From assembly GCA_035294145.1 (NCBI GenBank), contig DATGLL010000213.1:1-51809 (forward strand): a stretch of DNA of 51,809 nt, written 5' to 3'. Positions 8,603 through 16,626 of this stretch are shown here, piece by piece. How positions within the stretch are numbered: the first letter of the stretch is position 1; each line of letters opens with the position of its first letter. The position numbers and the translations under genes were made by a program. The notes under the pieces were generated by a model. The model was not told where the DNA came from and searched no databases. It worked only from the letters and a program-made list of their open reading frames with translations. The DNA is from CADDZO01 sp035294145 (lineage in GTDB: Bacteria; Chloroflexota; Dormibacteria; Dormibacterales; Dormibacteraceae).

Positions 8603-9324
8603 GGCGCCGGGTCCGGGGCGTGGAGCCAGATCAAGATCTCACGATTGCCCTCCGGGCCCGGCAGCGGCGATGGCAGCTCGCCCCGGAGGCGGAAGCCATG
8701 CTCCGCCGACCAGGCGCGGAAGCGGTCCAAGGCCGCCGCCACCGCCACCTGGTCGCGCACCACCCCCCGCTTGCCCACCTGCCCTCTCTCCACCTGGAAC
8801 TGGGGCTTGAAGAGCACCACCAGATCCGCCCCCGGGGCGGCCCGCCCCAGCGCCGGGAGCACCTTCTCCAGCCCGATGAAGGAGACGTCGACCGTGATCA
8901 GCGAGACCGGCTCGGGGAAGGCGGTGAGGTACCTGGCGTTGACCCCCTCCATGACCACCACCCGCGGGTCCTGGCGCAGCCGCCAGTGGAGGAGGGCACG
9001 TCCGACGTCGACGGCGTAGACGCGCGCCGCCCCGCGCTGGAGCAGGACGTCGGTGAAGCCACCGGTGGAGGCGCCAACGTCGGCGCACACCTTTCCCTCC
9101 ACCCGGACGCCGAAGTGGTCAAGCGCCGGCGCCAGCTTCTCCCCGCCACGGCTCACGTACCGAGGCGGCGCGACCACCTCGAGGTGGGCACGAGGTGGGA
9201 CCAGACGTCCCGGCTCGCGCACGGTCTCGCCCCCGATCCGGACCCTGCCCGCCATGACCAGCGCCTGGGCCTGGGTCCGCGACTCGGCCAGGCCCGCCTC
9301 GGTCAGGGCCACGTCGAGGCGCAT
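8599..9324 (-). CDS. tlyA: TlyA-family rRNA (cytidine-2'-O)-methyltransferase
   Basis: A 241-aa protein with an N-terminal S4 domain (RLDVALTEAGLAESRTQA) and an FtsJ/RrmJ-like methyltransferase domain with the SAM motif CADVGASTGGFTDVLL. The K-D-K-E catalytic tetrad appears to be present: K in RGGEKL, D in ADVGAS, K in FKPQF, E in NREILIW. Mycobacterial TlyA 2'-O-methylates 16S and 23S rRNA and gives capreomycin sensitivity; the function here is inferred from that family. The frame is open a further 64 codons upstream, but that part is Arg/Gly-rich and unlike the family, so I start at the ATG at 9324. The 188-nt spacer upstream holds nothing I recognise. Confidence 0.92.
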   Translation of the reverse strand: MRLDVALTEAGLAESRTQAQALVMAGRVRIGGETVREPGRLVPPRAHLEVVAPPRYVSRGGEKLAPALDHFGVRVEGKVCADVGASTGGFTDVLLQRGAARVYAVDVGRALLHWRLRQDPRVVVMEGVNARYLTAFPEPVSLITVDVSFIGLEKVLPALGRAAPGADLVVLFKPQFQVERGQVGKRGVVRDQVAVAAALDRFRAWSAEHGFRLRGELPSPLPGPEGNREILIWLHAPDPAP

Positions 9325-9512
9325 CCGTCGGCCGCCGTGCGATCCCGGGTCGCGCCGGCCGCCACCGGACGTCGGCTCAGCCCGACCGGGCCGCCCCGAG
9401 CTCACCGCCCGGCCCCCACGCATCCGCTCCTCCCTGCCCCGACATGGTGCGCCCACCGACAGCCCATGATGCCCAACGCACCGCCTCCACGGCCGGCTTG
9501 CACCGTCACCCC

Positions 9513-9989
9513 TCAACCCGAGAAGAGGAAGCCCACCGCGATCCCGAGCGCAGCCCCGACCAGCACCTCGACCGGCGTGTGCCCGAGCAGCTCCCGCAGC
9601 CGCGCCTCCTGGATGCCACGCATGGTCACCATGTCCTCGACCAGCCGGTTCAGCAGCGCGGCCTGGCGGCCCACCGCCCGACGAACCCCCTGCGCGTCGT
9701 ACATGACCACGAAAGAGAAGATGAGCGCGATGGCGAAGGCGGCCGAGCCGACGCCCTGCCCCCGGCCCACCGCGGTCGTCAGCCCCATCACCAGGGCTGA
9801 ATGCGAGCTGGGCATGCCGCCCATCTCGGCCAGCACCCGGAGGTTCAGCCGCCGCTGCCGGGCCGAGCTGACGATCACCTTCAAGGCCTGGGCGATCGCC
9901 CAGGCCACGAACGCGGGCAGGAGGTACCGCAAGCCGTCACTCTGGATCGTTGGGCACGACCGGTGGGGCCGGCCGCCCCCCACGGACAA
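9513..9989 (-). CDS. Divergent PAP2-family (DUF212, YuiD-like) membrane protein
   Basis: A small, mostly hydrophobic protein of up to 158 aa. The segment GGMPSSHSALVMGLTTAVG is the diagnostic motif of the acid phosphatase/vanadium-haloperoxidase-related family (DUF212). Near the C-terminus, RLRELLGHTPVEVLVGAALGIAVGF matches the same family. It is predicted to have about four membrane segments and may be a phospholipid or prenyl-phosphate phosphatase; the substrate is unknown. The first start is TTG 9989, and GTG 9983 is an alternative. The roughly 100-nt spacer to nusB is GC-rich with no recognisable element. Confidence 0.85.
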   Translation of the reverse strand: MSVGGGRPHRSCPTIQSDGLRYLLPAFVAWAIAQALKVIVSSARQRRLNLRVLAEMGGMPSSHSALVMGLTTAVGRGQGVGSAAFAIALIFSFVVMYDAQGVRRAVGRQAALLNRLVEDMVTMRGIQEARLRELLGHTPVEVLVGAALGIAVGFLFSG

Positions 9990-10093
9990 CCGAGCGGCCC
10001 GCCGCGGCGATCGCCGCCCGGGCCGCGACCACCAGGTCCCCCGGCCACCGACCTCCCCCCGCCCCGCGCACCCTCGACCCCGGCATCATCGGC

Positions 10094-10507
10094 TCACCGC
10101 GTGGCGAACTCCACCACCCGCCCCAGGACCCCGTTCACGAACCGCCCGGACTCCTCCCCGGAGAAGGTCTTGGCCAGCTCGATGGACTCGTTGATGGCCG
10201 CCTTGACGGGGACGTTGCGGGCGACGGTGATCTCGTAGACGGCGAGGCGGAGGACGATCCGGTCCACCCGTCCCATCTGCTCCAGCTTCCAGTTGATGGC
10301 GGCGCTGCGAATGGTGTCGTCGAGCTGGCGCCGGTGCGCGATCACCCCCCGCACCAGCTCGTCGGCGAAGGCGATCTCCTGCCGACCCGCCCCGACCTCC
10401 TGGGCGTGGTAGGCGAGCACCTCCCCAGGGTCATCCTCCGGACTGTGCTCGAGCTGGAAGAGCACCTTCAAGGCCAGCTCCCTCGCCCGACGGCGCGGCC
10501 CGGGCAT
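10094..10507 (-). CDS. nusB: Transcription antitermination factor NusB
   Basis: A 137-aa all-helical RNA-binding protein of normal NusB length. Family hallmarks are the N-terminal RRRARELALKVLFQLEHS and the C-terminal VPVKAAINESIELAKTFSGEESGRFVNGVLGR. NusB with NusE (S10) binds boxA RNA and promotes antitermination of rRNA operons. It follows the Asp23-like gene by 9 nt in the order efp-asp23-nusB, which is widely conserved in Gram-positive-type genomes. Confidence 0.95.
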   Translation of the reverse strand: MPGPRRRARELALKVLFQLEHSPEDDPGEVLAYHAQEVGAGRQEIAFADELVRGVIAHRRQLDDTIRSAAINWKLEQMGRVDRIVLRLAVYEITVARNVPVKAAINESIELAKTFSGEESGRFVNGVLGRVVEFATR

Positions 10508-10516
10508 CTCCGACCG

Positions 10517-10909
10517 TCAGCCGGCGAAGGCGATGCTGGACACGAACACGTTGACCTCGGCCACCTCCAAGCCGAGCATGCGCTGGACTGCCTCGATCAC
10601 GTTGTCCTGGACCCTCTCGGCCACCTCGCGCAGCACCGCGTCCGAGTCCACGGTCAGGAAGACCTCCAGGTGAATCCTACGCTCGCCGTCGAGCAACACT
10701 CGCACGCCACGGTGGGCGGTCTCACGCTTGATCCAGTCGCCGAAGTGACGGGCGTTCGCCTCGTCCAGGCCGGCCACCCCGTCGACCTCGCGGGCGGCCA
10801 TGGCGGCGATGCTGGCGATGACCTCGTTGGCCACCCGGACGCTGCCGGCAGGGGCTCCGTGCTCCATCACCTGGATATTAGGAGGTGTGCCAGCGGGGAC
10901 GAGCCTCAC
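10517..10909 (-). CDS. Asp23/Gls24-family (DUF322) protein
   Basis: A protein of up to 130 aa of the Asp23/Gls24 envelope-stress-related family. Hallmarks are VRVANEVIASIAAMAAREVDGVAG and the later VQDNVIEAVQRMLGLEVAEVNVFV. Staphylococcal Asp23 is a membrane-associated alkaline-shock protein; the role here is unproved. The family is usually found between efp and nusB, exactly as here. The first start is a GTG overlapping the efp stop (GTGA), which favours coupled initiation at 10909. An ATG at 10867 (MEHGAPAG) is closer to the usual N-terminus, and the first 14 residues may be non-conserved or untranslated. Confidence 0.88.
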   Translation of the reverse strand: MRLVPAGTPPNIQVMEHGAPAGSVRVANEVIASIAAMAAREVDGVAGLDEANARHFGDWIKRETAHRGVRVLLDGERRIHLEVFLTVDSDAVLREVAERVQDNVIEAVQRMLGLEVAEVNVFVSSIAFAG

Positions 10910-11466
10910 GAGAGCCGTTCCACGTAGCTCCGCGTGCGGGTGTCCACCCGGATCCGGTCGCCCTGGTTGACGAACAGCGGCACCTGGATGGTGGCGCCCG
11001 TCTCCAGGCGGGCCGGCTTGGTCGCGCCCGACACGGTGTCGCCTCGGACGCCAGGCTCAGTGTCCGCCACCTCGAGGTCGACGGTGATCGGCAGCTCGAC
11101 CCCGATCACGGAGTCCTCGTAGCGGAGCAGTGACACCGAGTTCCCCTCCTTGAGGAAGGGCAGGACCTCCTCGACCTGCGAGCGGTCGAGCGGGATCTGC
11201 TCATAGGTGGCCGCATCCATGAAGTAGAAGAGGTCACCCTCGTTGTAGAGGTAGGTGGCCTCGGACCGCTCGATCCTGACCTCCTTGTACTTCTCACCGC
11301 TGCGGAAGCTCTGCTCGAAGATGGACCCGTCCTGGAGGTTGCGGAGCTTGGCCTTGATGACGGCGCTTCCCCGTGCCAGCTTGATGTGCTGCACCTCTAG
11401 GATGCTGAGCAGCTTGCCGTCCATCTCGAACGCCGTGCCAACTCGGAAGTCATTCGTCTCGATCAC
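10906..11466 (-). CDS. efp: Translation elongation factor P
   Basis: A 186-aa EF-P with three beta-barrel domains, which relieves ribosome stalling at polyproline. The N-terminus VIETNDFRVGTAFEMDG and the C-terminus GDRIRVDTRTRSYVERLS are family-typical. The loop that carries the modified residue in other bacteria reads IKLARGSAVIKAKLRN, so the tip position is arginine (ARG). The frame is open about 86 codons further upstream but without similarity, so the start is placed at GTG 11466, which has a GGAG 8 nt upstream. Proline-rich proteins are frequent in this window, consistent with need for the factor. The 164-nt gap to aroB probably contains its promoter. Confidence 0.95.
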   Translation of the reverse strand: MIETNDFRVGTAFEMDGKLLSILEVQHIKLARGSAVIKAKLRNLQDGSIFEQSFRSGEKYKEVRIERSEATYLYNEGDLFYFMDAATYEQIPLDRSQVEEVLPFLKEGNSVSLLRYEDSVIGVELPITVDLEVADTEPGVRGDTVSGATKPARLETGATIQVPLFVNQGDRIRVDTRTRSYVERLS

Positions 11467-11630
11467 CGAAGCAACTCCATCGCCGTGCGTGATCTCGTCA
11501 TCCCGACGCCCGCGCCGCGGGCACGGGGAGCATCTCGACGCATGAGGCCAGCAACGGCCGCGACCCGCCCAGGAGCGCCGGCCCGTCCCCGCACGATACC
11601 CAAACTCTGCACGACCGGTGGGCTCGTCCC

Positions 11631-12716
11631 TTAGGGCACCAGCTCTCCCACCACCTCGGCAACCACGTCGTCCGCGACCTCCAGCCCGACCCGAGCACGT
11701 CCGAGCTCCTCGGGCAGCACCCAACGCACCCGCCCTGCCCGACGCTTCTTGTCGCGCGGGATCGCCGCCAGGAGGTCGGAGGGGGCGACCGGGGGCAACG
11801 CCCCCGGCAGCCCGAAGGCCGCCAGCAGCTCGTCCTGCCGGAGGATCAGGTCAGGGGCGCAACGACCGATGCGGGCCGCGATCCGTGCCTCCGCGCGCAT
11901 CCCGAAGGCCACCGCCCGCCCGTGCACGGCCCGATAGCCGCTCGCGCTCTCCAGGGCGTGACCGATGGTGTGGCCGTAGTTCAGGATGGCCCGCGGCCCC
12001 GCCTCACGCTCGTCCTTGGCCACCACCCCAGCCTTGAGCTCGACGCACCGGGCGATCACCGGCTCCAGCACCCCGGGCGACCTCGCCAGCAGCCCCTCCC
12101 GGCTCCGCTCGAGGGAGCGCACCAGCTCCCGGTCCATGGCCACGGCGTACTTGACGACCTCGCCGAAGGCCGCCAGGTACTCGCTCTCGGGGAGGGTGGC
12201 GAGCGTGGCCAGGTCGCTGACCACGGCCGAGGGCTGCCAGATGGCACCGACGGCGTTCTTGACCCGGGCCGTGTCCACGCCGGTCTTGCCGCCCACGCTG
12301 GAGTCGACCATGGCCAGCAGCGTGGTGGGCACCTGGACGTAGCGGACGCCCCGCAACCAGACCGCGGCCGCGAACCCGGCCAGGTCGCCCACCGTCCCTC
12401 CCCCTAGCGCCACCACCACCCCCTGGCGGTCGAGGGCCACCTCCTCCAGGAACCCCAGCACCCGGGCCAAGCCGTCCAAGCTCTTGGCCTGCTCGCCCGG
12501 CTCGACGGCCAGGAGCGAGGTGTGGACGCCAAGGCCGCCCAGCGCCTCGCGAACCACCTCCCCCCAGCGCTCGCCCACCGTCAGGTCGGTCACCACCGCC
12601 GCCGCCGAGGCACCGAGCTCGCGCACCACCCGTGGCAGCTCCTGGAGCGCCCCCTGGCCGATCAGCACCGGATAGGGTCGACCCGGGACCTTCACCGTCA
12701 CCCTGGGCATAGCCAT
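11631..12716 (-). CDS. aroB: 3-dehydroquinate synthase
   Basis: A 361-aa enzyme of the shikimate pathway (DAHP to 3-dehydroquinate, NAD- and metal-dependent). Key stretches are the NAD-binding VVALGGGTVGDLAGFAAA, the family signature VPTTLLAMVDSSVGGKTGVD, and the metal-ligand region ILNYGHTIGHALE. Two ATGs open the frame (12716 and 12710). The run GAGGGGG is better spaced for the second, giving MPRVTVKVPG. With aroE about 1.2 kb upstream it forms part of an aromatic amino-acid block interleaved with a prepilin peptidase and a PH-domain gene. Confidence 0.95.
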   Translation of the reverse strand: MAMPRVTVKVPGRPYPVLIGQGALQELPRVVRELGASAAAVVTDLTVGERWGEVVREALGGLGVHTSLLAVEPGEQAKSLDGLARVLGFLEEVALDRQGVVVALGGGTVGDLAGFAAAVWLRGVRYVQVPTTLLAMVDSSVGGKTGVDTARVKNAVGAIWQPSAVVSDLATLATLPESEYLAAFGEVVKYAVAMDRELVRSLERSREGLLARSPGVLEPVIARCVELKAGVVAKDEREAGPRAILNYGHTIGHALESASGYRAVHGRAVAFGMRAEARIAARIGRCAPDLILRQDELLAAFGLPGALPPVAPSDLLAAIPRDKKRRAGRVRWVLPEELGRARVGLEVADDVVAEVVGELVP

Positions 12717-12738
12717 CCCCCTCGTCGGCGTCCAGCCC

Positions 12739-13224
12739 CTACTTGCGTGCCTGCTCGGAGAGCACGTACACCTGGTCCCGGAGCAGCTCCGGGGAGCGCA
12801 GGTACTGGAAGGTCTCCGTGCCCTGGGTGGCGGCGACGTTGATCTCGATGGTCCCGTAGTCGAGCAGCCGGCCCAGCAGCGTCTGGGTGGTCTGGATGTC
12901 CTGGATGCGGTCGAGCGGGACCACCTTGCTGCGGCGGATCAGGATCCCCTCCTCCAAGATCACGCGCTGGTCGGTGACGGTCAGCGAGGCGGCCGCCCAC
13001 TGCGCCCAAGCCCCGATCGCCCAGCCCCCGATCACGCCCAGGAGGACCAGCGTGATCAGCAACCGGGGCACGGCCGGGAGCACGACCGCACCGACCGTGT
13101 CCACGATGAGGGTGACGACCACCAGCGCCACCGTCAGCGGCGCCACCTTGCTGACCGGCCAGATCCAGTGCCGGTGGATCGGCGGCAGGACCATGCTCTC
13201 GCTGGACAGGAGCTGCTTGGGCAT
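12739..13224 (-). CDS. Bacterial PH-domain (YdbS/DUF304-like) membrane protein
   Basis: A 161-aa protein starting at ATG 13224 (MPKQLLSSESM). The N-terminal half carries two membrane helices (VAPLTVALVVVTLIVDTVGAV, then LLITLVLLGVIGGWAIGAW). The C-terminal half is a bacterial pleckstrin-homology-like domain, with the recognisable SLTVTDQRVILEEGILIRRSKVVPLDRIQDIQ pattern split across residues about 80-115 and the typical LLDYGTIEIN later. Many bacterial proteins have this layout and their function is unknown. It sits 60 nt after the prepilin peptidase and 22 nt before aroB, probably in the same operon. Confidence 0.8.
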   Translation of the reverse strand: MPKQLLSSESMVLPPIHRHWIWPVSKVAPLTVALVVVTLIVDTVGAVVLPAVPRLLITLVLLGVIGGWAIGAWAQWAAASLTVTDQRVILEEGILIRRSKVVPLDRIQDIQTTQTLLGRLLDYGTIEINVAATQGTETFQYLRSPELLRDQVYVLSEQARK

Positions 13225-13284
13225 TGCGCGGGGCGATTCTACGGCTCCGGCCCCACCCCCAGGCACGGGCCGGCCTCCCCAACT

Positions 13285-13926
13285 TCATCGGGCCAAGAGC
13301 GCGACCAGGGCGCCGGTGGCAAGGAAAGGACCGTACGGGATCGCGTCGCGCATGGTCCGCAGGCGAAGCAGGAGCAGGGTCAACGCCACCGCCCCGGCCA
13401 GGATCACGCCGATCGAGACCGCGGTCACGGTGCCGCCGCCCAGCAGCAGCCCCAGCAGGGCGGCCAGCTTCACGTCGCCAAGCCCCATGGCCTCGGTCTT
13501 GAAGAGCCAGGAGCCGAGCAGCGCCAAGGCCAGGAAGACCAGGCCCGCCCCGATCCCTCCGGCCAGGGCCGGGATCACCCCCAGGCCAGGGGTGATGACG
13601 CTCAGCGCCAGGGCCGCCGCGGCGGCGGGCACCACCACCCGGTCCAGGATCAACCGGTGCTCGGCATCGAAGAAGATGACCTGGACCAAGACCGCCACCC
13701 AGAGGCTCTTGATCAGCAACACCGGCTGTGGCCCGAACCGCCACGCGAAGAGCGCGAACAGCGCCGCGCTCGTCACCACCGGCCCGACCACCTGCCAGGG
13801 ACGGCCTCCAGGGGACAACCCCTCCCGCCTGGCCAACCAGACCGAGCCACGTCGTACCAGGACCCCGACCGCGACGCCCAGCACGCCCCATCCGGCCACC
13901 AGCAGGGGCAACAGCGGCCAACTCAC
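13285..13926 (-). CDS. A24-family prepilin peptidase without the cysteine-rich methylase motif
   Basis: A 213-aa polytopic membrane protein. The two catalytic-aspartate regions of A24 aspartic peptidases are present: FFDAEHRLILDRVV (about 85-98) and MGLGDVKLAALLG (about 147-159). Such enzymes cleave type IV prepilins and pseudopilins. Full-length PilD enzymes also carry a CxxC-CxxC cytoplasmic loop in the N-methylase half. Here the corresponding N-terminal 65 residues contain no cysteine, so this is a shortened form. The GTG start overlaps the aroE stop by 4 nt (GTGA). No pilin or pilus ATPase gene is nearby, but a PilM-like actin-fold gene lies 5 kb upstream on the same strand. Confidence 0.88.
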   Translation of the reverse strand: MSWPLLPLLVAGWGVLGVAVGVLVRRGSVWLARREGLSPGGRPWQVVGPVVTSAALFALFAWRFGPQPVLLIKSLWVAVLVQVIFFDAEHRLILDRVVVPAAAAALALSVITPGLGVIPALAGGIGAGLVFLALALLGSWLFKTEAMGLGDVKLAALLGLLLGGGTVTAVSIGVILAGAVALTLLLLRLRTMRDAIPYGPFLATGALVALLAR

Positions 13927-14735
13927 GTGGGCAGCGCGGCCCGCATGGCGTCGAGCGGGGGCGACAGCGACGTCCAGGCTCGGAAGGCCGCCGCCCCCTG
14001 GGCCAGGAGCACGCCCCAGCCGTCGGCGCAGCGGAGGCCAAGCCGGCGCGCCATCCTGACCAACGGGGTCCCGCCGCTCACGTAGACCAGGTCGATCACG
14101 GCCCCCCGGGGCGGCAGGTCGGCGGGGCGCACCGGCATCTCCCCGCCCCGTCCGAGCGGGGTGGCATTGATGAGCAGGTTCCCCTGCCGGACCAATGCGG
14201 GCCAGCTCGGGTCCGACCAATCGACCACGTCCCCATCCAGGCCCGCCGCCGCCTCGGGGCGGCGGGCGACGAAGGTCACTCGGGCCCCTCGCAGCGCCAC
14301 CGCCGCCGCCCGAGCCGACCCTCCCACGCCCAGCACCACCGCCCGCGCGCCGCTCACCTCCACCCCCACCGCCTCCAGGGCGGCACGGACCCCTTCCACG
14401 TCGGTGTTCGAGCCGATCAAGCGGCCGCCCTGGTTGCGGATGGTGTTCACCGCCCCGGCCTCCACGGCCTCACCCTCCACCCTGTCCAGGAGCGGCATGA
14501 CCGCGACCTTGTAGGGGATGGTGACGTTGGCACCGGCGAACCCCGGCCCCCGCAGGGCGGCCACCGCCTCGGCGAGCCGGTCGGGGGGGATGTCGAGGAG
14601 CTCATAGCTCCAGGCGAGCCCCGCCGCCCGGAAGGCGGCTGTCTGCATGGCCGGGCTGGCCGAGTAGGAAATGCCCCGACCGAGGAGGACGACCCGACGC
14701 CCCCCCTCCGAGGGCGGCTCAGGGACCGAGCCCAA
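13923..14735 (-). CDS. aroE: Shikimate dehydrogenase
   Basis: A 270-aa NADP-dependent enzyme converting 3-dehydroshikimate to shikimate. Substrate-binding motifs are GRGISYSASPAM near the N-terminus (SxS motif) and GANVTIPYKVAVMPLLD with the catalytic lysine; GSNTDVEGV follows. The nucleotide-binding segment AVVLGVGGSARAAAVAL is near the middle. The start is a TTG at 14735 inside the mltG end (17-nt overlap), with GGGAG about 10 nt upstream. The order mltG-aroE-prepilin peptidase is frequent in Gram-positive-type bacteria. Confidence 0.93.
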   Translation of the reverse strand: MGSVPEPPSEGGRRVVLLGRGISYSASPAMQTAAFRAAGLAWSYELLDIPPDRLAEAVAALRGPGFAGANVTIPYKVAVMPLLDRVEGEAVEAGAVNTIRNQGGRLIGSNTDVEGVRAALEAVGVEVSGARAVVLGVGGSARAAAVALRGARVTFVARRPEAAAGLDGDVVDWSDPSWPALVRQGNLLINATPLGRGGEMPVRPADLPPRGAVIDLVYVSGGTPLVRMARRLGLRCADGWGVLLAQGAAAFRAWTSLSPPLDAMRAALPT

Positions 14736-15855
14736 ACTGCTGCTGCTCCCGCTGGAACTCCGCGTAGGTTCGTGCGTAATGAACGACCCCTCCCTTGTCG
14801 GCGAAGAAGAACAGGTAATCGCTCTTCTGGGGCTGGACGCAGGCCTGGATGCTGCTCAGGCCCGGGTTGGAGATCGGGCCTGCCGGCAGCCCCGGGTGGA
14901 GGTAGGTGTTGTAGGGGGTGTCCTTGCGCAGGTCGGCCTGGGTGAGCTGATCCTGGGTCATGCCCAGCCCATACATCACGGTGACGTCGTCCTGCAGCGG
15001 CATGCCGGCCGCGAGGCGGTTGTAGAAGATGCCGCACACCAGGGCTCGATCCCTGGGGGTCACGACCTCGCGCTCCACGATCGAGGCCAGGACCACGATG
15101 TTGAACAGCGTCTCCGCCGGACGACCGGGGGCCGGCTGGGCGATGGCCGCCATCATCGGCGAGGCGACCAGCTGCTGGAAGCGCTCCAGCTGACGCTGGA
15201 TGAGGTCTCGAGGCGGCGCCCCGCGGTCGAGGTCGTAGGTGTCTGGATACAGGAAGCCCTCGAGGTTGTCGGGTGCCCCCTGCGGACGGCCTTGCAGGAA
15301 GGGGAACTGCTGGCTCCATGCGGCCACGTCCTGGGCCGCGGCCAGGTACTGCTGCGCCGTCCCAACCCCGGCTCGCTGGGCCACCTCCGCCATCTGGGCC
15401 ATGGTCTCGCCCTCAGGGAGGCTCACCACCACCTGAGCCGCCCGACCGTGCCCCAACGCCTGCACGACCTGGGACACCGTCATGCCCCGGTTGAGGACGA
15501 AATGTCCGGCCTCGATCCGGGCATCCTGGCCTCGATACTGCAGGTAGCGCAGGTAGACCAGGAAGACCCGGGGGTCGCGAATCAGCCCCTTCTCGTACAG
15601 GGCCTGGGCCACCTGCACCGAGCTCTCCCCGGGGCGCACCTGGAAGGCCACCGACTCCGAGGCCGAGCCCGGCGGCCGCAGCTGCTGGCGGAACCACACC
15701 GAGCCCCCACCGATCCCCCCCACGACCAGCGTCAGGAGGGCCAGGACGGCCAGCCGTCGGCGCCGAGGGCGACGTCGCCCCTGGGCCGGCTCAGGGGCCG
15801 GCAGGGGGTGGGCCAGGTCGGGCCTCAGGACCAAGTGTTGGGCTGGTGGTCGCAT
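14719..15855 (-). CDS. mltG: Endolytic murein transglycosylase MltG
   Basis: A 378-aa YceG-like membrane-anchored lytic transglycosylase that cuts nascent glycan strands. A basic cytoplasmic stretch (QGRRRPRRRR, about 25-34) precedes one membrane helix (about 36-52). A LysM-like subdomain (SVAFQVRPGESSVQVAQAL) follows, and then the catalytic domain with the active-site glutamate in LASIVEREVVTPRD. The late motifs YNTYLHPGLPAGPISNPG and YLFFF match the family closely. It follows the DUF1292 gene by 21 nt. Confidence 0.95.
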   Translation of the reverse strand: MRPPAQHLVLRPDLAHPLPAPEPAQGRRRPRRRRLAVLALLTLVVGGIGGGSVWFRQQLRPPGSASESVAFQVRPGESSVQVAQALYEKGLIRDPRVFLVYLRYLQYRGQDARIEAGHFVLNRGMTVSQVVQALGHGRAAQVVVSLPEGETMAQMAEVAQRAGVGTAQQYLAAAQDVAAWSQQFPFLQGRPQGAPDNLEGFLYPDTYDLDRGAPPRDLIQRQLERFQQLVASPMMAAIAQPAPGRPAETLFNIVVLASIVEREVVTPRDRALVCGIFYNRLAAGMPLQDDVTVMYGLGMTQDQLTQADLRKDTPYNTYLHPGLPAGPISNPGLSSIQACVQPQKSDYLFFFADKGGVVHYARTYAEFQREQQQFGLGP

Positions 15856-15876
15856 TCGCGCCTGTCGGGGACCGGG

Positions 15877-16098
15877 TCAGGGCTCGCTCTCGAACAGCGT
15901 GAGGACCAGCTCGACCTCGTCCTCCTCCACCGTCTCAAGCACCCCTGACCGCTCCTTCAAGATCATGACCTCGTCTCCTCCGTCCAGGGCCTCAACCAGA
16001 TAGTAGGTGGTGCCGCCCTCCTCGACGGCATCGTGCACGCGGAACCTGCGCTCGGCCCCGGACTCGTCCAGCAGCTCGACCTCGGGCTCAGGCTCCAT
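15877..16098 (-). CDS. DUF1292 (YrzB-like) small acidic protein
   Basis: A 73-aa, strongly acidic protein with the DUF1292 pattern: beta-strands around VELLDESGAERRFRV, YYLVEAL and DEVMILK, and an EDEVELVLTLFE end. Family members, common in Firmicutes and relatives, lie next to ruvX/yqgF as here and have no known biochemical function. It overlaps the ruvX 3' end by 11 nt, so it is probably co-translated. Confidence 0.85.
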   Translation of the reverse strand: MEPEPEVELLDESGAERRFRVHDAVEEGGTTYYLVEALDGGDEVMILKERSGVLETVEEDEVELVLTLFESEP

Positions 16099-16516
16099 CC
16101 GCCCTCCCCCGACCGCGATCCAGGTAGGCCTGGAGGATGAGCGCGGCCGCCACCTGATCCGTCAGACGGCGGCGCCGGGCCCTCCTCACGTCGGCCGTCA
16201 CCAGCGCTCGCTCCGCCGCCACGCTCGTCAGCCGCTCGTCCACGAGCTCGGTGGGCAAGCCGCTGAGCTCGTGGAGCCGCTCGGCCAGCGCCATGGCCGC
16301 CCGCGCCTCCGGGCCGAGGCCACCGTCCAGACGCCGGGGTAGCCCCACGACCACGCACCTCGCCTCCAGCGTGTGGGCCAGGGTCGCCAGCCGGGCCGCC
16401 AGGGTGGCCTCGGGCTGGGCGGGGACGGCGGTCAGCGGCTGGGCGATGGTCCCGGTCGGGTCGCTGACCGCCACCCCGACGCGGCGGCTGCCCGGGTCCA
16501 CAGCCATGACCCGCAC
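16088..16516 (-). CDS. ruvX: RuvX/YqgF-family putative Holliday-junction resolvase / pre-16S rRNA nuclease
   Basis: A 142-aa RNase H-fold protein of standard YqgF length. The N-terminus VMAVDPGSRRVGVAVSD carries the first catalytic aspartate; VVGLPRRLDGGLG and VDERLTSVAAERAL carry the following motifs, and DQVAAALILQAYLD the C-terminal acidic residue. YqgF is implicated in 16S rRNA 5'-end maturation, and the resolvase label is historical. The GTG start at 16516 has GAGG 7 nt upstream and is preferred over the ATG three codons in. The 110-nt gap to the next gene upstream shows only GC-rich sequence. Confidence 0.93.
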   Translation of the reverse strand: MRVMAVDPGSRRVGVAVSDPTGTIAQPLTAVPAQPEATLAARLATLAHTLEARCVVVGLPRRLDGGLGPEARAAMALAERLHELSGLPTELVDERLTSVAAERALVTADVRRARRRRLTDQVAAALILQAYLDRGRGRADGA

Positions 16517-16626
16517 GTCAGATCCTCACCGGGGCGACCGGCGCGACCCCGACGTCGCCAGCCGGGGCCGATGGGCCCGCGCCACCGCTGGCCGGCTGGC
16601 CTCCGTCGGCCCTCCGGGCCCCTCCT

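Noticed and set aside
9325..9512. N-terminal extension of TlyA (64 codons)
   Set aside because: The extension is Arg/Gly-rich without similarity to the family, and the S4 domain starts right after ATG 9324.
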